Counted from the stretch's first letter, positions 1 to 10,970 are shown. The stretch: 64,000 bases of DNA from Pseudoneobacillus rhizosphaerae (GCF_917563885.1 NZ_CAKJTG010000003.1:1-64000), one strand, 5' to 3'. Notes: generated from the letters alone by a model not told the origin. Program-made: numbers and translations.

Positions 1-234
1 ATTTAAGCTATTTTCAGTGCTATTTCGTAATTAAGCGGAATTTTTCCGTCTATTTAACAGATTTGGTGTTTATCTGATCTCCCATCTTAAACTGTTAGTG
101 TAATTCCAATTATAATGGCTTTAAATTATCACGGATAATATTCGGAAACTGAAAAAGCATGTCAATTAGCTCTTTTTCTTTTTTTTCTTACCAACGAATC
201 TGAAATAAAGGTACTATTCATTTTATGATTCCTT
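1..234. other. intergenic, nothing recognised
   Basis: AT-rich stretch with no open frame of useful length on either strand and no clear terminator. Only a short GCGGAA/TTCCG hairpin near 35-50 is visible. The window may begin inside an intergenic region. Confidence 0.4.
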
Positions 235-390
235 CTACTCTATCTCCATCGTATTCCCACATCTAGGATAATAACTACATCCATAAAAATGCTTCCCATG
301 CCGGCTTTTTCTTCTAACCATATACCAACCACAACTTGTACACTTTATCTGATTGTTTAGAACCTCAATATGTTTTCTGGGCTTTTTTGT
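235..390 (-). pseudogene. C4 zinc-finger (topoisomerase-type) C-terminal fragment
   Basis: On the minus strand an open frame of about 50 codons ends at a TAG at 235-237. It carries the pattern CTSCG, then K-HGKHFYGC, then YPRCGN. This is the C-terminal C4 zinc ribbon seen at the end of DNA topoisomerase I and of several nuclease-like proteins. There is no start codon with a ribosome binding site and no upstream domain, so I read it as the leftover 3' end of a larger gene. The parent protein cannot be named from this piece. Confidence 0.5.
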
Positions 391-490
391 GCAAAATCCT
401 GAAAGGTTTAGGTTGCTTTGTAAAATGAAGGAAATTAATTGTTTATAGCGAATAAGTTTCGAGTGTATTTTTTACAGGAGGATAAAGGAA

Positions 491-1411
491 TTGGATGTAC
501 TAGCCTTAAATAAATTTGAAAAGAAACTAAAAAGTGTTAAAATTGAAGGCTTTATTATTAATCAAGGGAATAAGCGAATTTTTGAATATGTGAAAAATAA
601 GAAGGTTCATGACAAACCTACTAAGGTTTATTCTATTACCAAAAGTGTTGTTTCAATGTTAATAGGAATATTGATTGATAAAGGATTAATTAACAATATT
701 CACGAACCAATATACAACTATTTTCCAGAATTAATAAAATCTAATGAATCGTGGAAAAAAGAGATTACTATATTTCATTTGCTTACGATGACCTCAGGGT
801 TAAAGGTAAACAATTTTCAAGCGTCCAAAAATTGGGTCAAATGTATCTTAGAGCAACCAAGTTTACATAAACCGGGTTCAATCTTTCAGTATAATTCTGG
901 AGATTCTCATTTGTTAAGTGCCATTATTAAAAATGTTTCTGGAATGCCAACTGCTGTATTTGCGGAAAAAAAACTATTTAGCCCATTGGGAGTCAATAAA
1001 TATTTATGGGTAAAAGATCCTCAAGGAATTCATGGCGGTGGGTTTAGTATTTCACTGAATCTAGAAGATATGATGAAAATTGGAACTTTGCTCCTAAACA
1101 AGGGCAACTATTCTTCAAACCAACTCATTTCATCAAATTGGATAGAACAATCAGCATCAACTTATAATCATGTTGAAACCGCTCCATCCGGGATATATGG
1201 ATATGGTTATCAGCTCTGGACATTTGAGAGTTTTCATACGGAAAATCCAATGGATTATTACTATGCTAATGGGTTATTTGGGCAAAATATATTTGTTGTG
1301 CCCAAATTAGAAATGGTAGCAGTGACAAAAAGTCAATTACAGAATGACAACCAATCTTTACCTAGACAATTTTTTGAAGAGTTTTTGCAAGGTCTGGATG
1401 GATTAAGGTAA
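491..1411 (+). CDS. serine hydrolase, beta-lactamase/class C PBP-like family
   Basis: A protein of 306 residues in the serine beta-lactamase-like family, which includes class C enzymes, D,D-peptidases and esterases. The nucleophile motif SxxK is visible as S-I-T-K at about residue 49, the second motif YxN as Y-N-S near 134, and a late HGG element (I-H-G-G-G) near residue 180. No signal peptide is present, so the protein is probably cytoplasmic. It starts with TTG at 491, placed nine bases after an AGGAGG at 476-481. It is followed by its own terminator and is convergent with the next gene. Substrate is unknown: the family is broad, and a role in antibiotic resistance should not be assumed. 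Confidence 0.85.
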   Translation: MDVLALNKFEKKLKSVKIEGFIINQGNKRIFEYVKNKKVHDKPTKVYSITKSVVSMLIGILIDKGLINNIHEPIYNYFPELIKSNESWKKEITIFHLLTMTSGLKVNNFQASKNWVKCILEQPSLHKPGSIFQYNSGDSHLLSAIIKNVSGMPTAVFAEKKLFSPLGVNKYLWVKDPQGIHGGGFSISLNLEDMMKIGTLLLNKGNYSSNQLISSNWIEQSASTYNHVETAPSGIYGYGYQLWTFESFHTENPMDYYYANGLFGQNIFVVPKLEMVAVTKSQLQNDNQSLPRQFFEEFLQGLDGLR

Positions 1412-1433
1412 CAAAATATGTGTTGAATTTGAA

Positions 1434-1467
1434 AGGGAGTCGTCGTAAAGGGACTCCCTCTTTTCTA
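1434..1467 (+). terminator. rho-independent terminator
   Basis: An 8-bp stem AGGGAGTC/GACTCCCT followed by CTCTTTTCTA, just after the serine hydrolase stop codon. Its T-run overlaps the stop of the convergent gene. Confidence 0.75.
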
Positions 1468-2712
1468 TTTAAAAATTAAAGGGAAAGTAAATGCAACGAT
1501 AGCTGCCCAAAGTGCATAGATCGGCAAGTACTTAGTAACCGCATCTTGGACTAATGATGGTCCGGTTTTGTTTTGTAGAAAACGCAGATAAGGGAACATA
1601 ATCCAAATTAGATTAGCCCAGATAAGGATGTTTACGCCTAAAACAGCCAGTCTGTTGGGAGTAATCCCATAAGAAGAAAGTCTGAATACGATGGCTGATA
1701 AGGCCACACTGTCAATGATAAGCGCAAGAACAATTAGGGCAAAATTTATATAATCAGAAATAGTCTTTTTCTCGTCTGTACCGCTTTCAGTAATCGAAAA
1801 AATCGTGACGGCCAAAACAGCAAGGAGTACTCCGTTAAAGGCTAAAAGGAAATTGCGGTCCAAAAATGGATTTTTCCCAACCGCCATAACCGCTATAAGA
1901 TAGACCACCAATGTGATAAGGACAAGCGGACTAAAAATTTTAGCGATATATGGTGCGATATTTTTAGCAAGTCTAAGATTCCTTGTTACTAGGTAAGTAG
2001 CGACAATAGAAAGAGCGGCGGCGCCAAATAAAACGATATTGCTAAAGTAGAATTCTTCGATATCCAAGCCGACAAAGCTAAATAACCTCAAGGTTAATAG
2101 TGCTAGTAGTATTCCGCTAATGGCCATGATGCCGTAGAGTATCCCAAAGTCTAAATTAAATTTAATATAGGCCAATCTCGTTTTGCCTGCCCTATATTCA
2201 TTTCCTGTAAAAGCAAGCCCTACCAATCCCCATAAGAATATCGGCAGGTGTATATAAGCAAGAATCATACTGTCTGTATATTTTAATGGCAGCATATTAA
2301 GATAAACCCCGGTGATTATGAACAGCGCTGCAAGGGTGTAAAGGACACTTTTTTTAGGGGTCCGGTTGTAAACTAAATAGGCAGCAATAAAGGGGAGAAT
2401 ACCAAAAGCAAGGTTAATTGGAGCAATTGCTTCCTGTTCGATAAAATGGAAAATGATTCTAGTGCAAACTCCTGCCAAAATGGCTAAAATACCCATGAAT
2501 AAGAAACCTTTCTGAAGCAATGGAGCTTTTTCTGTAATTGCCGTCTCCTTGAAATTCAATCTTTCATACCAAACAGCAAGAACCTGCGAATCAGGGTTTT
2601 GTTCCCAAGCGTGTAAGAATGACTTTTTAAATGCCTTCGGGTCTTCTCTAAACATTCTCTCCAGCACATGGGGGTTAGCAATATTTTCAATAATCGTATT
2701 GTTTCTGTCCAT
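1465..2712 (-). CDS. polytopic membrane protein of unknown function
   Basis: A 415-residue protein. A cytosolic N-terminal part of about 65 residues (containing ERMFREDPKAF and a YERLNFKET stretch) is followed by roughly ten to eleven hydrophobic segments to the C-terminus. I do not recognise the family; it resembles uncharacterised Bacillus membrane proteins that pair a short soluble head with a transmembrane array. I chose the ATG at 2712 because GAGGAGGT lies directly upstream; the longer frame (17 more codons) has its extra start before that ribosome binding site. It appears to be monocistronic. Confidence 0.75.
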   Translation of the reverse strand: MDRNNTIIENIANPHVLERMFREDPKAFKKSFLHAWEQNPDSQVLAVWYERLNFKETAITEKAPLLQKGFLFMGILAILAGVCTRIIFHFIEQEAIAPINLAFGILPFIAAYLVYNRTPKKSVLYTLAALFIITGVYLNMLPLKYTDSMILAYIHLPIFLWGLVGLAFTGNEYRAGKTRLAYIKFNLDFGILYGIMAISGILLALLTLRLFSFVGLDIEEFYFSNIVLFGAAALSIVATYLVTRNLRLAKNIAPYIAKIFSPLVLITLVVYLIAVMAVGKNPFLDRNFLLAFNGVLLAVLAVTIFSITESGTDEKKTISDYINFALIVLALIIDSVALSAIVFRLSSYGITPNRLAVLGVNILIWANLIWIMFPYLRFLQNKTGPSLVQDAVTKYLPIYALWAAIVAFTFPLIFK

Positions 2713-2963
2713 GGTTATACCTCCTCTAATATTTGTCATAATAGGTCTTACCTTCCACCACAATGATTAGAAATCCAACATTATGATCCTGACTGATGAA
2801 ACTACCTCTCTTATGGATTGTTAGTTGATTTTAACACAACATTTATTGATAAACAATAAATTTTTATTAATATTGATAATATTTTTGTTGTTAAATTGCG
2901 AGTGTAGACAAAGGGACAGGTACTCCATCCCAATTGTTAAACTTTTAATCGACCAATCATTAG

Positions 2964-2988
2964 CAGGGACAAGGAACCCTTGTCCCTG
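2964..2988. repeat. hairpin of the GGGACAGG-type intergenic repeat
   Basis: An 11-bp perfect inverted repeat, CAGGGACAAGG and CCTTGTCCCTG, with a 3-nt loop. A partial relative (AGGGACAGG) lies upstream at about 2909. Similar GGGACAGG/CCTGTCCC words recur at 13750, 24578, 34860 and 55530, so this is probably a dispersed intergenic repeat rather than a gene-specific site. Confidence 0.6.
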
Positions 2989-3001
2989 TATTAAAATTGA
3001 C

Positions 3002-3053
3002 ATATGACACTGTGTCATATAGAATTGTTTTATAGAAATGTGACATGCTGTCA
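3002..3053 (+). promoter_or_regulatory. twin palindromic operators of the TetR-type regulator
   Basis: Two copies of TGACA-N3-TGTCA lie at 3005-3017 and 3041-3053, with centres 36 bp apart. The first is part of a longer palindrome, ATATGACAC-T-GTGTCATAT. They sit immediately upstream of the TetR-family gene, the usual place for autorepression. Binding itself is inferred. Confidence 0.65.
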
Positions 3054-3077
3054 TATTGTTGAACTGGAGGTAAAAAA

Positions 3078-3713
3078 GTGCCAAAGCAAACATTTTTTAA
3101 TTTGCACCAGGACAAGAGGAAAAAACTAATTGAATCTGCAGAAATTGAGTTTACAAGAGTCCCTTTATTTGAAGCTTCAATAGCGAATATTATCAAAATG
3201 GCCGGTATATCACGGGGGAGTTTTTATCAATATTTTGAAGACAAAGATGATTTATATTTCTATTTATTAGAAGCAAAATTAAACAAGGCAAAGAAAACCT
3301 TTATTGGTTTCTTAGAAAAACATCAGGGTGATTTAATTGAAGCTTTAGTGGAAATGTACTTTTACTTTTTAACTACATTATCCGATGAGGAAGAAAAGAA
3401 TTTTTTAAGGAATGCATTGCTTTATACATCCTATAAAGTAGAGAGTTCCTTTAGTAGTATGTTTGATACGTACTTAGATAACCAAGAATTTATAAAGATT
3501 ACCGGGTTAATTAATAGACAATGCCTTAATATAAGTGGAGACAAAGAGCTGTTACATATCTTTAAAATACTCTCTGCATTAGCTTTTAACAACCTTATTG
3601 AAAAAACAGTAAAGGGGTTAACGGATACTGAGGCAATGGAATCCTTCAAACTAAGCGTGAACTTAATCAAACAGGGGATATACAAGATAGAGATCGATAG
3701 AGCTGAGGTGTAG
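3078..3713 (+). CDS. TetR/AcrR-family transcriptional regulator
   Basis: A 211-residue regulator with the N-terminal TetR DNA-binding fold: a helix ending KKLIESAEIEF, then a helix-turn-helix (SIANIIKMAGISRGSFYQYF, about residues 33-52) and the characteristic KDDLYFYLL that follows it. The C-terminal two-thirds is helical ligand-binding sequence with no recognisable ligand motif. It starts with GTG at 3078, seven bases after GGAGG. Two matching palindromes lie just upstream, so autoregulation is likely. The Spx-like gene follows after only five bases, so both are probably one transcript controlled by this repressor. Confidence 0.9.
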   Translation: MPKQTFFNLHQDKRKKLIESAEIEFTRVPLFEASIANIIKMAGISRGSFYQYFEDKDDLYFYLLEAKLNKAKKTFIGFLEKHQGDLIEALVEMYFYFLTTLSDEEEKNFLRNALLYTSYKVESSFSSMFDTYLDNQEFIKITGLINRQCLNISGDKELLHIFKILSALAFNNLIEKTVKGLTDTEAMESFKLSVNLIKQGIYKIEIDRAEV

Positions 3714-3718
3714 GTTGA

Positions 3719-4123
3719 ATGACTGTAACGATATATGGAATTGGATGCAAATCAACAAAGAAAACAAGACAATGGATGATAAAAAACAAAATCCCATTCG
3801 TGGAACGAAATATTAAGGAAGAACCTTTAACGGTACTTGAACTTCAAGATATTTTACGAATGACACTAGAAGGTACAGATGACATTATGGCTAAGAAATC
3901 AGCACCTTATAAATCAATGAATTTAGATTTTGATGAACTTTCTTTACTAGAATTATTAGAAATTGTTCATCAGCATCCAAGGTTACTGAAGAGCCCTCTT
4001 ATCGTGGAGGGGAAGAAGCTTCAAGTTGGTTATAATGAGGAGGAAATCCGTCAGTTTCTTCCGAGAAAGATGCGGAAATTTCAGTGGTTACAATTACAAT
4101 GGCGCACTAGTGATGAAATGTAA
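3719..4123 (+). CDS. Spx/ArsC-family regulator with an incomplete redox switch
   Basis: A 134-residue member of the Spx/MgsR/ArsC family. The N-terminal thioredoxin-like strand reads T-I-Y-G-I-G-C10-K-S-T13, and the C-terminal part (LQVGYNEEEIRQFLP) is the conserved Spx core that contacts RNA polymerase alpha. In Spx and MgsR the redox switch is CxxC; here the second cysteine is threonine, so disulphide switching at this site is not possible. The usual RPI is replaced by KSP. It lies five bases behind the TetR gene, suggesting control by synthesis rather than by thiol oxidation (inference). Confidence 0.8.
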   Translation: MTVTIYGIGCKSTKKTRQWMIKNKIPFVERNIKEEPLTVLELQDILRMTLEGTDDIMAKKSAPYKSMNLDFDELSLLELLEIVHQHPRLLKSPLIVEGKKLQVGYNEEEIRQFLPRKMRKFQWLQLQWRTSDEM

Positions 4124-4209
4124 CGTTTAGGAAGACTATATATATCTATTGAAGTAGACCTTGCCTTTGAAGGGATAATTTCAACTTAACTTAGAGGAGA
4201 AATTTATAA

Positions 4210-4363
4210 ATGGAAGAATTACTCAGTCAGCACGGGACAAACTAAAATAATATTAGTTTTTAATGTATTTCTAATTCTTATTATTCATCTCTTATATACA
4301 ACTAGAAATCAATTTGAAGAATATAATTTAGATGTATTCCAGACAAAAAGGAGCGGGTTTTAA
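4210..4363 (+). pseudogene. small membrane-protein gene with a frameshift (tentative)
   Basis: An ATG at 4210, ten bases after AGAGGAG, opens an 11-codon frame that stops at 4243. The +1 frame starting at about 4238 continues with a single hydrophobic segment (VFNVFLILIIHLLY), then charged residues, to a TAA at 4361-4363. Joined, the two would give a single-pass protein of about 50 residues with one lost or gained base. A leader peptide is the alternative reading. Confidence 0.3.
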
Positions 4364-4378
4364 TTTTCCCACTCCTTT
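4347..4378 (-). terminator. rho-independent terminator of the YerD-like gene
   Basis: The stem AAAGGAG-C-GGG/CCC-A-CTCCTTT has ten pairs and one mismatch, with a T-run in the minus-strand direction. It lies just after the stop codon of the flavoprotein gene. Confidence 0.7.
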
Positions 4379-4402
4379 CATAATAAGACTACCACTTGAA
4401 AT

Positions 4403-6028
4403 TCAATGATGCATTACATCCATCTTCATTTCCTCAACAGAAATCATATTGCGTTTTATTTCAGTTAAATTTCTAACCGTGTCTTCATCACCTTTAAACA
4501 GGACATGTTTTTCTGAAAATTGAGTAGGGCAGGTAATACCACATGCAGCGGCTAGTGCAAATAAATCTTCCCGAAGTGAAATGACATAGTTAGCTGCGCG
4601 ATATTGTTTTTCTTCAATCACTAAGGCACGCTGTAATTTAGGGTTTGTAGTTGCTACACCAACCGGACAATCATTGCTATGGCATTTTCGTGCTCCAATA
4701 CAACCTACAGCAATCATCATTCCTCTAGCTAACTGAACTAAATCAGCTCCCATACTAAGAGCAATAGCGATCCGATCTGCTGAAAATAATTTTCCAGAAG
4801 CAATTATTTTTACTTTATCCCGTACTCCATGTATTTTAAGAGTTTCGTCTACTATCATCAACGCTGACTTGATAGGAAGCCCCATACTATCCGCCATATA
4901 TTTATAGGTAGCTCCACTTCCACCTTCACCACCATCAACACTAATGAAATCAGGATATATATTTAATGCTTTCATTTCCTGCACAAATTCATCGAATGTA
5001 TCAGGACCGCCAACAACAATTTTTATTCCAACAGGTTTCTCCGCTACATCCCTAACTTTTTCCACGAAATATAGTAAAGAGGGGGTGTCGTAGAATTCAT
5101 CAAAACGATTTGGACTATCAATTGACTTCCACGGTTCTACGCCTCGAATTTCAGCTACTTCAGGCGTTACTTTTGCTCCTTCCACATGACCTCCTCTAAT
5201 TTTTGCACCTTGACCTAATTTCAATTCAAACGCTTTAATTTTAGGTATTGCTGCTTTCTCCCTTAATTTTTCAAAAGAGAATGTCCCATCTGGATTACGG
5301 AACCCAAATTTAGCTGGCCCGATTTGACAGATAATATCAACATCACCTTTTAAATGATATTTAGTTAGACCACCTTCTCCCGTGTTCATGAAACTTCGTG
5401 CTAGTCCAAGACCAACAGACAAAGAGGTGATGGCGTGATCTCCCAAAGCCGGAAAACTCATTCCACTCATTCCAATAGGGCTTTTGGTAACGAAAGGGTA
5501 TTTGCATGTATTTTTTCCAATTACAATCGCATTCTTATCTTCTAATAACCACGGTTTTGTTTCTGTATTTTCTTGATGTTCAAAACGTCCAAATGTAAAA
5601 CTTTCTTTATCAGTTACATATTTTTTAGTTTCAATTATAAAACTGTTATCAACTTTAAGTTGATCGGTTTGTTTTGAAAAGAAGGCATTTTTTATATAGT
5701 AACCCGGCTCTTGATAATCACGCTTTCCCCCAAATGCGATAACACTTTTTAAGTATTTCCCTTTCTTCACAATCTCTTCAAAATGGCCTGGGGCGTATGG
5801 AGTCCCTTTTTCTTCATCATCTACAAAATATTGTTTAATTTCATTTCTTTTATGTTCAAGAATATAACGCAACCAACCCAAAACCGGATAATTTCTTTTA
5901 ACAGAGTGTTGAGTTTGTTTTTTATCATTTTTAATAACAAACATGATAAAAACTACAGCGCTTACAAACAAAATAAATAGTAAAGCAAAAAAGCCTAAAA
6001 TAAGCCATTGAGTAATAGACGTTAACAT
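4403..6028 (-). CDS. yerD: FMN-binding glutamate-synthase-like protein (YerD family)
   Basis: A 541-residue protein with one N-terminal transmembrane segment (about residues 9-32) followed by a GltB-type FMN/alpha-beta barrel. Recognisable parts are the glycine-rich KLGQGAKIRGGH near residue 270, the DFISVDGGEGGSGATY loop near 370, and the cysteine cluster of the 3Fe-4S type (CIGARKCHSNDCPVGVATT) near 445-465. These match stand-alone glutamate-synthase-like proteins such as B. subtilis YerD, which lack the amidotransferase domain of true GOGAT. True glutamate synthesis is therefore unlikely, and the physiological reaction is unknown. The start has AAAGGAG seven bases upstream. Confidence 0.88.
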   Translation of the reverse strand: MLTSITQWLILGFFALLFILFVSAVVFIMFVIKNDKKQTQHSVKRNYPVLGWLRYILEHKRNEIKQYFVDDEEKGTPYAPGHFEEIVKKGKYLKSVIAFGGKRDYQEPGYYIKNAFFSKQTDQLKVDNSFIIETKKYVTDKESFTFGRFEHQENTETKPWLLEDKNAIVIGKNTCKYPFVTKSPIGMSGMSFPALGDHAITSLSVGLGLARSFMNTGEGGLTKYHLKGDVDIICQIGPAKFGFRNPDGTFSFEKLREKAAIPKIKAFELKLGQGAKIRGGHVEGAKVTPEVAEIRGVEPWKSIDSPNRFDEFYDTPSLLYFVEKVRDVAEKPVGIKIVVGGPDTFDEFVQEMKALNIYPDFISVDGGEGGSGATYKYMADSMGLPIKSALMIVDETLKIHGVRDKVKIIASGKLFSADRIAIALSMGADLVQLARGMMIAVGCIGARKCHSNDCPVGVATTNPKLQRALVIEEKQYRAANYVISLREDLFALAAACGITCPTQFSEKHVLFKGDEDTVRNLTEIKRNMISVEEMKMDVMHH

Positions 6029-6205
6029 TTTTATTCTCCTTTTAATTAAAATCTACCATATTCATATTTACTTCATTATTGTATATGAGGAAGGAGTTTT
6101 ATGATATTAAAGAAGCTTGAAAGAAAAATCTACCAACCAATCCAATACTTAGAGATACTACTTATTTAAAAATGATTATCGCTTTTGTCCCATCGACGAA
6201 AAAGG

Positions 6206-6236
6206 AAAGGGCTGATCCAATTGAATCAACCCTTTT
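6206..6236 (-). terminator. rho-independent terminator of the first DoxX gene
   Basis: Near-palindrome AAAGGG-TGAT-CAATTG-ATCA-CCCTTTT directly after the DoxX stop. The same hairpin design follows every DoxX copy in the window. Confidence 0.75.
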
Positions 6237-6248
6237 CGCAGCGTCACA

Positions 6249-6758
6249 CTAAGCAGCTATTTTGTTACCCTTATCTTCTTTACCAAATCTCTTCTTGAAG
6301 AATGGAACCACATAACGGTCAAGTCCAAACACACCAGCGTTGTAACCAGCAACCATAATTAGCACACCCATAATAATGTCAGTAGGGTTATGACTTACAG
6401 TACCAGATAACAGGAAGCTGAAGTTCATCACGACCGCGAAGAAAGCAGCAGCTGTTGTTAAGCATCCAAGAATCAAGCCTAAACCTACTAAGAATTCTCC
6501 CCAAGGAATTAACACATTAAAAATTTCCGCGTTTGGAATCGCAAAGCTTTCAAGGAAACTTACCCAACCACCGTAGACAATTCCACCTGGACCTGCAACC
6601 GGATTGGCCACAGCGCCTTTTAAAAACCCAGTAGCATCAAAGCCGCCACCGGTAATTTTACCCCAACCGGCCGTTAACCAAGCATATCCTAAATAAATAC
6701 GAAAAACAGTAAACAACGCAGCAGACAATTTATTAGTTCTTAAAAAATTTACCAACAT
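6249..6758 (-). CDS. DoxX-family membrane protein, copy 1
   Basis: A 169-residue DoxX protein with four transmembrane helices and the family signature FRIYLGYAWLTAGWGKI at the N-terminus. Members are integral membrane proteins linked to redox and thiol stress in several bacteria; no catalytic residues are defined here. The ATG at 6758 is chosen because AAGGAAG lies nine bases upstream; the longer start abuts that site. This copy differs most from copies 2 and 3 (extra glycine in KITGGGFD, AEIF instead of ADIF). It lies between the YerD-like gene and katG and has its own promoter and terminator. Confidence 0.85.
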   Translation of the reverse strand: MLVNFLRTNKLSAALFTVFRIYLGYAWLTAGWGKITGGGFDATGFLKGAVANPVAGPGGIVYGGWVSFLESFAIPNAEIFNVLIPWGEFLVGLGLILGCLTTAAAFFAVVMNFSFLLSGTVSHNPTDIIMGVLIMVAGYNAGVFGLDRYVVPFFKKRFGKEDKGNKIAA

Positions 6759-6844
6759 GTGAATCAACTTCCTTTCAATGGATAATTTGGATTAATTTAT
6801 CATTACACTATCAATATACTGGAAATTGAGTTAACAATGCAGGG

Positions 6845-6872
6845 ATATTAGAAACCTTCACAAATCCGTAAA
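6845..6872 (-). promoter_or_regulatory. sigma-A-type promoter of DoxX copy 1
   Basis: Read on the minus strand: TTTACG, 16 bases, TAATAT. The spacer and boxes are nearly identical in front of all three DoxX genes, which supports a real promoter. The spacer includes TTTGTGAAGGTTTC, conserved in all copies. Confidence 0.6.
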
Positions 6873-7020
6873 AACATTATGGCAAATGTTTGAACAAGAG
6901 TGGAGGGGGAAATAAACAGAAGAAAGAGGTAGATACTTCGCCAATTCATTGGTGATAACGAACCAATGATTTTAATTAGTCCATATTATAAAACCTTAAT
7001 GAAAGATTTTCGGAAGTCAA

Positions 7021-7047
7021 AAACCGCCGTCCATTTGACGGCGGTTT
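7021..7047 (-). terminator. rho-independent terminator of katG
   Basis: A perfect 11-bp GC-rich stem AAACCGCCGTC/GACGGCGGTTT with a 5-nt loop and a T-run on the minus strand, 11 bases beyond the katG stop. Confidence 0.9.
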
Positions 7048-7057
7048 CCTCTATCAC

Positions 7058-9301
<2,244 letters not shown>

Positions 9302-9348
9302 TTAGTAATATATAATACATCTAGTTTTATGAAGCTCAGAAACTAGAA

Positions 9349-9363
9349 TTATTATCATTAATA
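9349..9363. promoter_or_regulatory. PerR-like box upstream of katG
   Basis: TTATTATCATTAATA matches the PerR consensus TTATAATNATTATAA at 12 of 14 defined positions. PerR control of katG-type genes is established in Bacilli; function at this site is inferred. Confidence 0.45.
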
Positions 9364-9620
9364 TTAATTCTATTGGAATTCATGACAAAGAGATAAAGTA
9401 TTTCTAAACATTTTATGAAAAATAAAAAATATTTATCTAGTGTGAATGGACAATTACATTAAGGAGTTAATTGATGATACAGATACAATTTATTTAAACA
9501 AAGAGTTGTTATCTGAGAGGAGAGTGAAAAGAAAAATTTAACATTTTATATATTTAATTATAAAGAAATGGAGTGACTTTAAGCAAGTAATAAGGGTATT
9601 AGATAATAGTTTATAAAAAT

Positions 9621-9654
9621 AAAAAGGGCTGATTCAATCGAATCAACCCTTTTT
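9621..9654 (-). terminator. rho-independent terminator of DoxX copy 2
   Basis: Palindrome AAAAAGGG-TGATTC-AATC-GAATCA-CCCTTTTT, immediately after the DoxX stop. Confidence 0.8.
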
Positions 9655-9665
9655 GTAGCGCTACA

Positions 9666-10172
9666 TTAAGCAGCTATCTTGTTCCCTTTCACTTCTTTAC
9701 CAAATCTCTTCTTGAAGAATGGAACCACATAACGGTCAAGTCCAAACACACCAGCGTTGTAACCTGCTACCATAATTAGAAAGCCCATCATGATGTCAGT
9801 TGGGTTATGGCTAACAGTTCCAGATAACATGAAGCTGAAGTTCATCACGACTGCGAAGAAAGCAGCCACAGAAGTTAAGCATCCAAGGATTAGTCCTAAA
9901 CCAACCAATGTTTCTCCCCACGGAATTAACACGTTAAATATATCGGCATTCGGAATCGCAAAGCTTTCAAGGAAACTTACCCAGCCACCATAAACAATTC
10001 CATCTGGACCATTAACCGGATTAGCGATAGCACCTTTTAAGAAGCCACTTGCATCAAAGCCACCAGTCAATTTGTGAATCCCTGCATTTAACCAAGCATA
10101 TCCTAAATAAATTCGAAGTACTGTGAATAAAGCCGCTGCAATTTTATTGTTTCTTAAGAAATTCACTAACAT
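9666..10172 (-). CDS. DoxX-family membrane protein, copy 2
   Basis: A 168-residue DoxX protein, four predicted transmembrane helices, almost identical to the copy at 15008-15514 and closely similar to copy 1. The signature stretch is LRIYLGYAWLNAGIHKL, and the C-terminus ends in FGKEVKGNKIAA. The ATG at 10172 has GAGAGGAAG nine bases upstream; an in-frame ATG three codons earlier abuts that site and is less likely. Own promoter and terminator. The tandem placement of DoxX copies around katG and ftsZ points to local duplication. Confidence 0.85.
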   Translation of the reverse strand: MLVNFLRNNKIAAALFTVLRIYLGYAWLNAGIHKLTGGFDASGFLKGAIANPVNGPDGIVYGGWVSFLESFAIPNADIFNVLIPWGETLVGLGLILGCLTSVAAFFAVVMNFSFMLSGTVSHNPTDIMMGFLIMVAGYNAGVFGLDRYVVPFFKKRFGKEVKGNKIAA

Positions 10173-10259
10173 GTGAATCATCTTCCTCTCAATTTATAAT
10201 TTAATTTTAATGAATGATTACACTATTAATATACAAAAAAACGATTAAACAATGTGGGG

Positions 10260-10287
10260 ATATTAGAAACCTTCACAAAGCTGTAAA
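10260..10287 (-). promoter_or_regulatory. sigma-A-type promoter of DoxX copy 2
   Basis: Minus strand TTTACA, 16 bases, TAATAT, about 90 bases before the start codon, and nearly identical to the promoter of copy 3. Confidence 0.65.
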
Positions 10288-10514
10288 AACATTATGGCAG
10301 AACGTTGAACAGAAGGGCGAACAGTGCTGACACCATAGCCTTTAAGCCGCTTTACTCATTTAATATGAATATATATTCAAGCAGTTAAGTAGTCACTGTA
10401 TATACAGTGCGAGAAATGTTAATACGTGAATTATCCAAAAGAGACTCTGTTGGTAAGATTATAGTATGACCTATCCATAGCTTTAAAAGAAAGTGATATA
10501 AAAGTAATCAGGAG
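10288..10514. other. intergenic, short shared motif only
   Basis: No supported gene. The words TATACAGTGCGA and AAATGT near 10395 recur near 12266 on the other side of ftsZ; the meaning is unclear. Confidence 0.35.
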
Positions 10515-10750
10515 CCACCATCATCGGTCTAGCAATTGGAGAAAATAATGATAGAACTTCACCTTTTCTTCATTTGACCGACATACATACTGATTTTTAG
10601 ACGAAAATTTTAGTAATGTTACTGTACAAGTCCCTCATAAAGAAATAGAGGAGTATTCATTAATACCTGGCGACTTCTTTTATTGTTATCAAAGTGATGG
10701 TCGAAGAAATTCTCCTAGCTTTTACAGTTGATGAAAAAAAGAAGCACAGT
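10515..10750 (+). pseudogene. decayed gene of unknown family
   Basis: Two plus-strand frames give protein-like text that appears to belong together: GATIIGLAIGENNDRTSPFLHLTDI stops at a TAG near 10598, and ENFSNVTVQVPHKEIEEYS followed by LIPGDFFYCYQSDGRRNSPSF continues in another frame to about 10740. There is no ribosome binding site and no intact frame, so I read it as a frameshifted remnant. I do not recognise the family. Confidence 0.3.
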
Positions 10751-10808
10751 TTTTAGCTAAAAGAAGATGATGATCAGGGTGAAGATGAAGACTAAAAAAT
10801 AGCTAATA

Positions 10809-10865
10809 GATGTGCAGGTAATACAAATAGACATTCGTCAAATTGTATTACTAGCACATTTTTAA
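10809..10865 (+). terminator. hairpin with T-run after the remnant
   Basis: Arms TGTGC-AGGTAATACAAT and ATTGTATTACT-AGCACA, followed by TTTTT. It reads as a rho-independent terminator on the plus strand, presumably of the decayed gene upstream. Confidence 0.55.
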
Positions 10866-10970
10866 TTGAAGGCCACAATAGTCCCCTTAAAAACAAACAA
10901 TGTTAATCTTTTAACTTATGGATTTTACAAGAGAGGGAAACTATTTTGGTTTAAGTAGGAGGAGATTTTG

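Noticed and set aside
2825-3196. Several short frames overlapping the TetR operator region
   Set aside because: Overlapping shadows on both strands without ribosome binding sites; the palindromes explain the region better.
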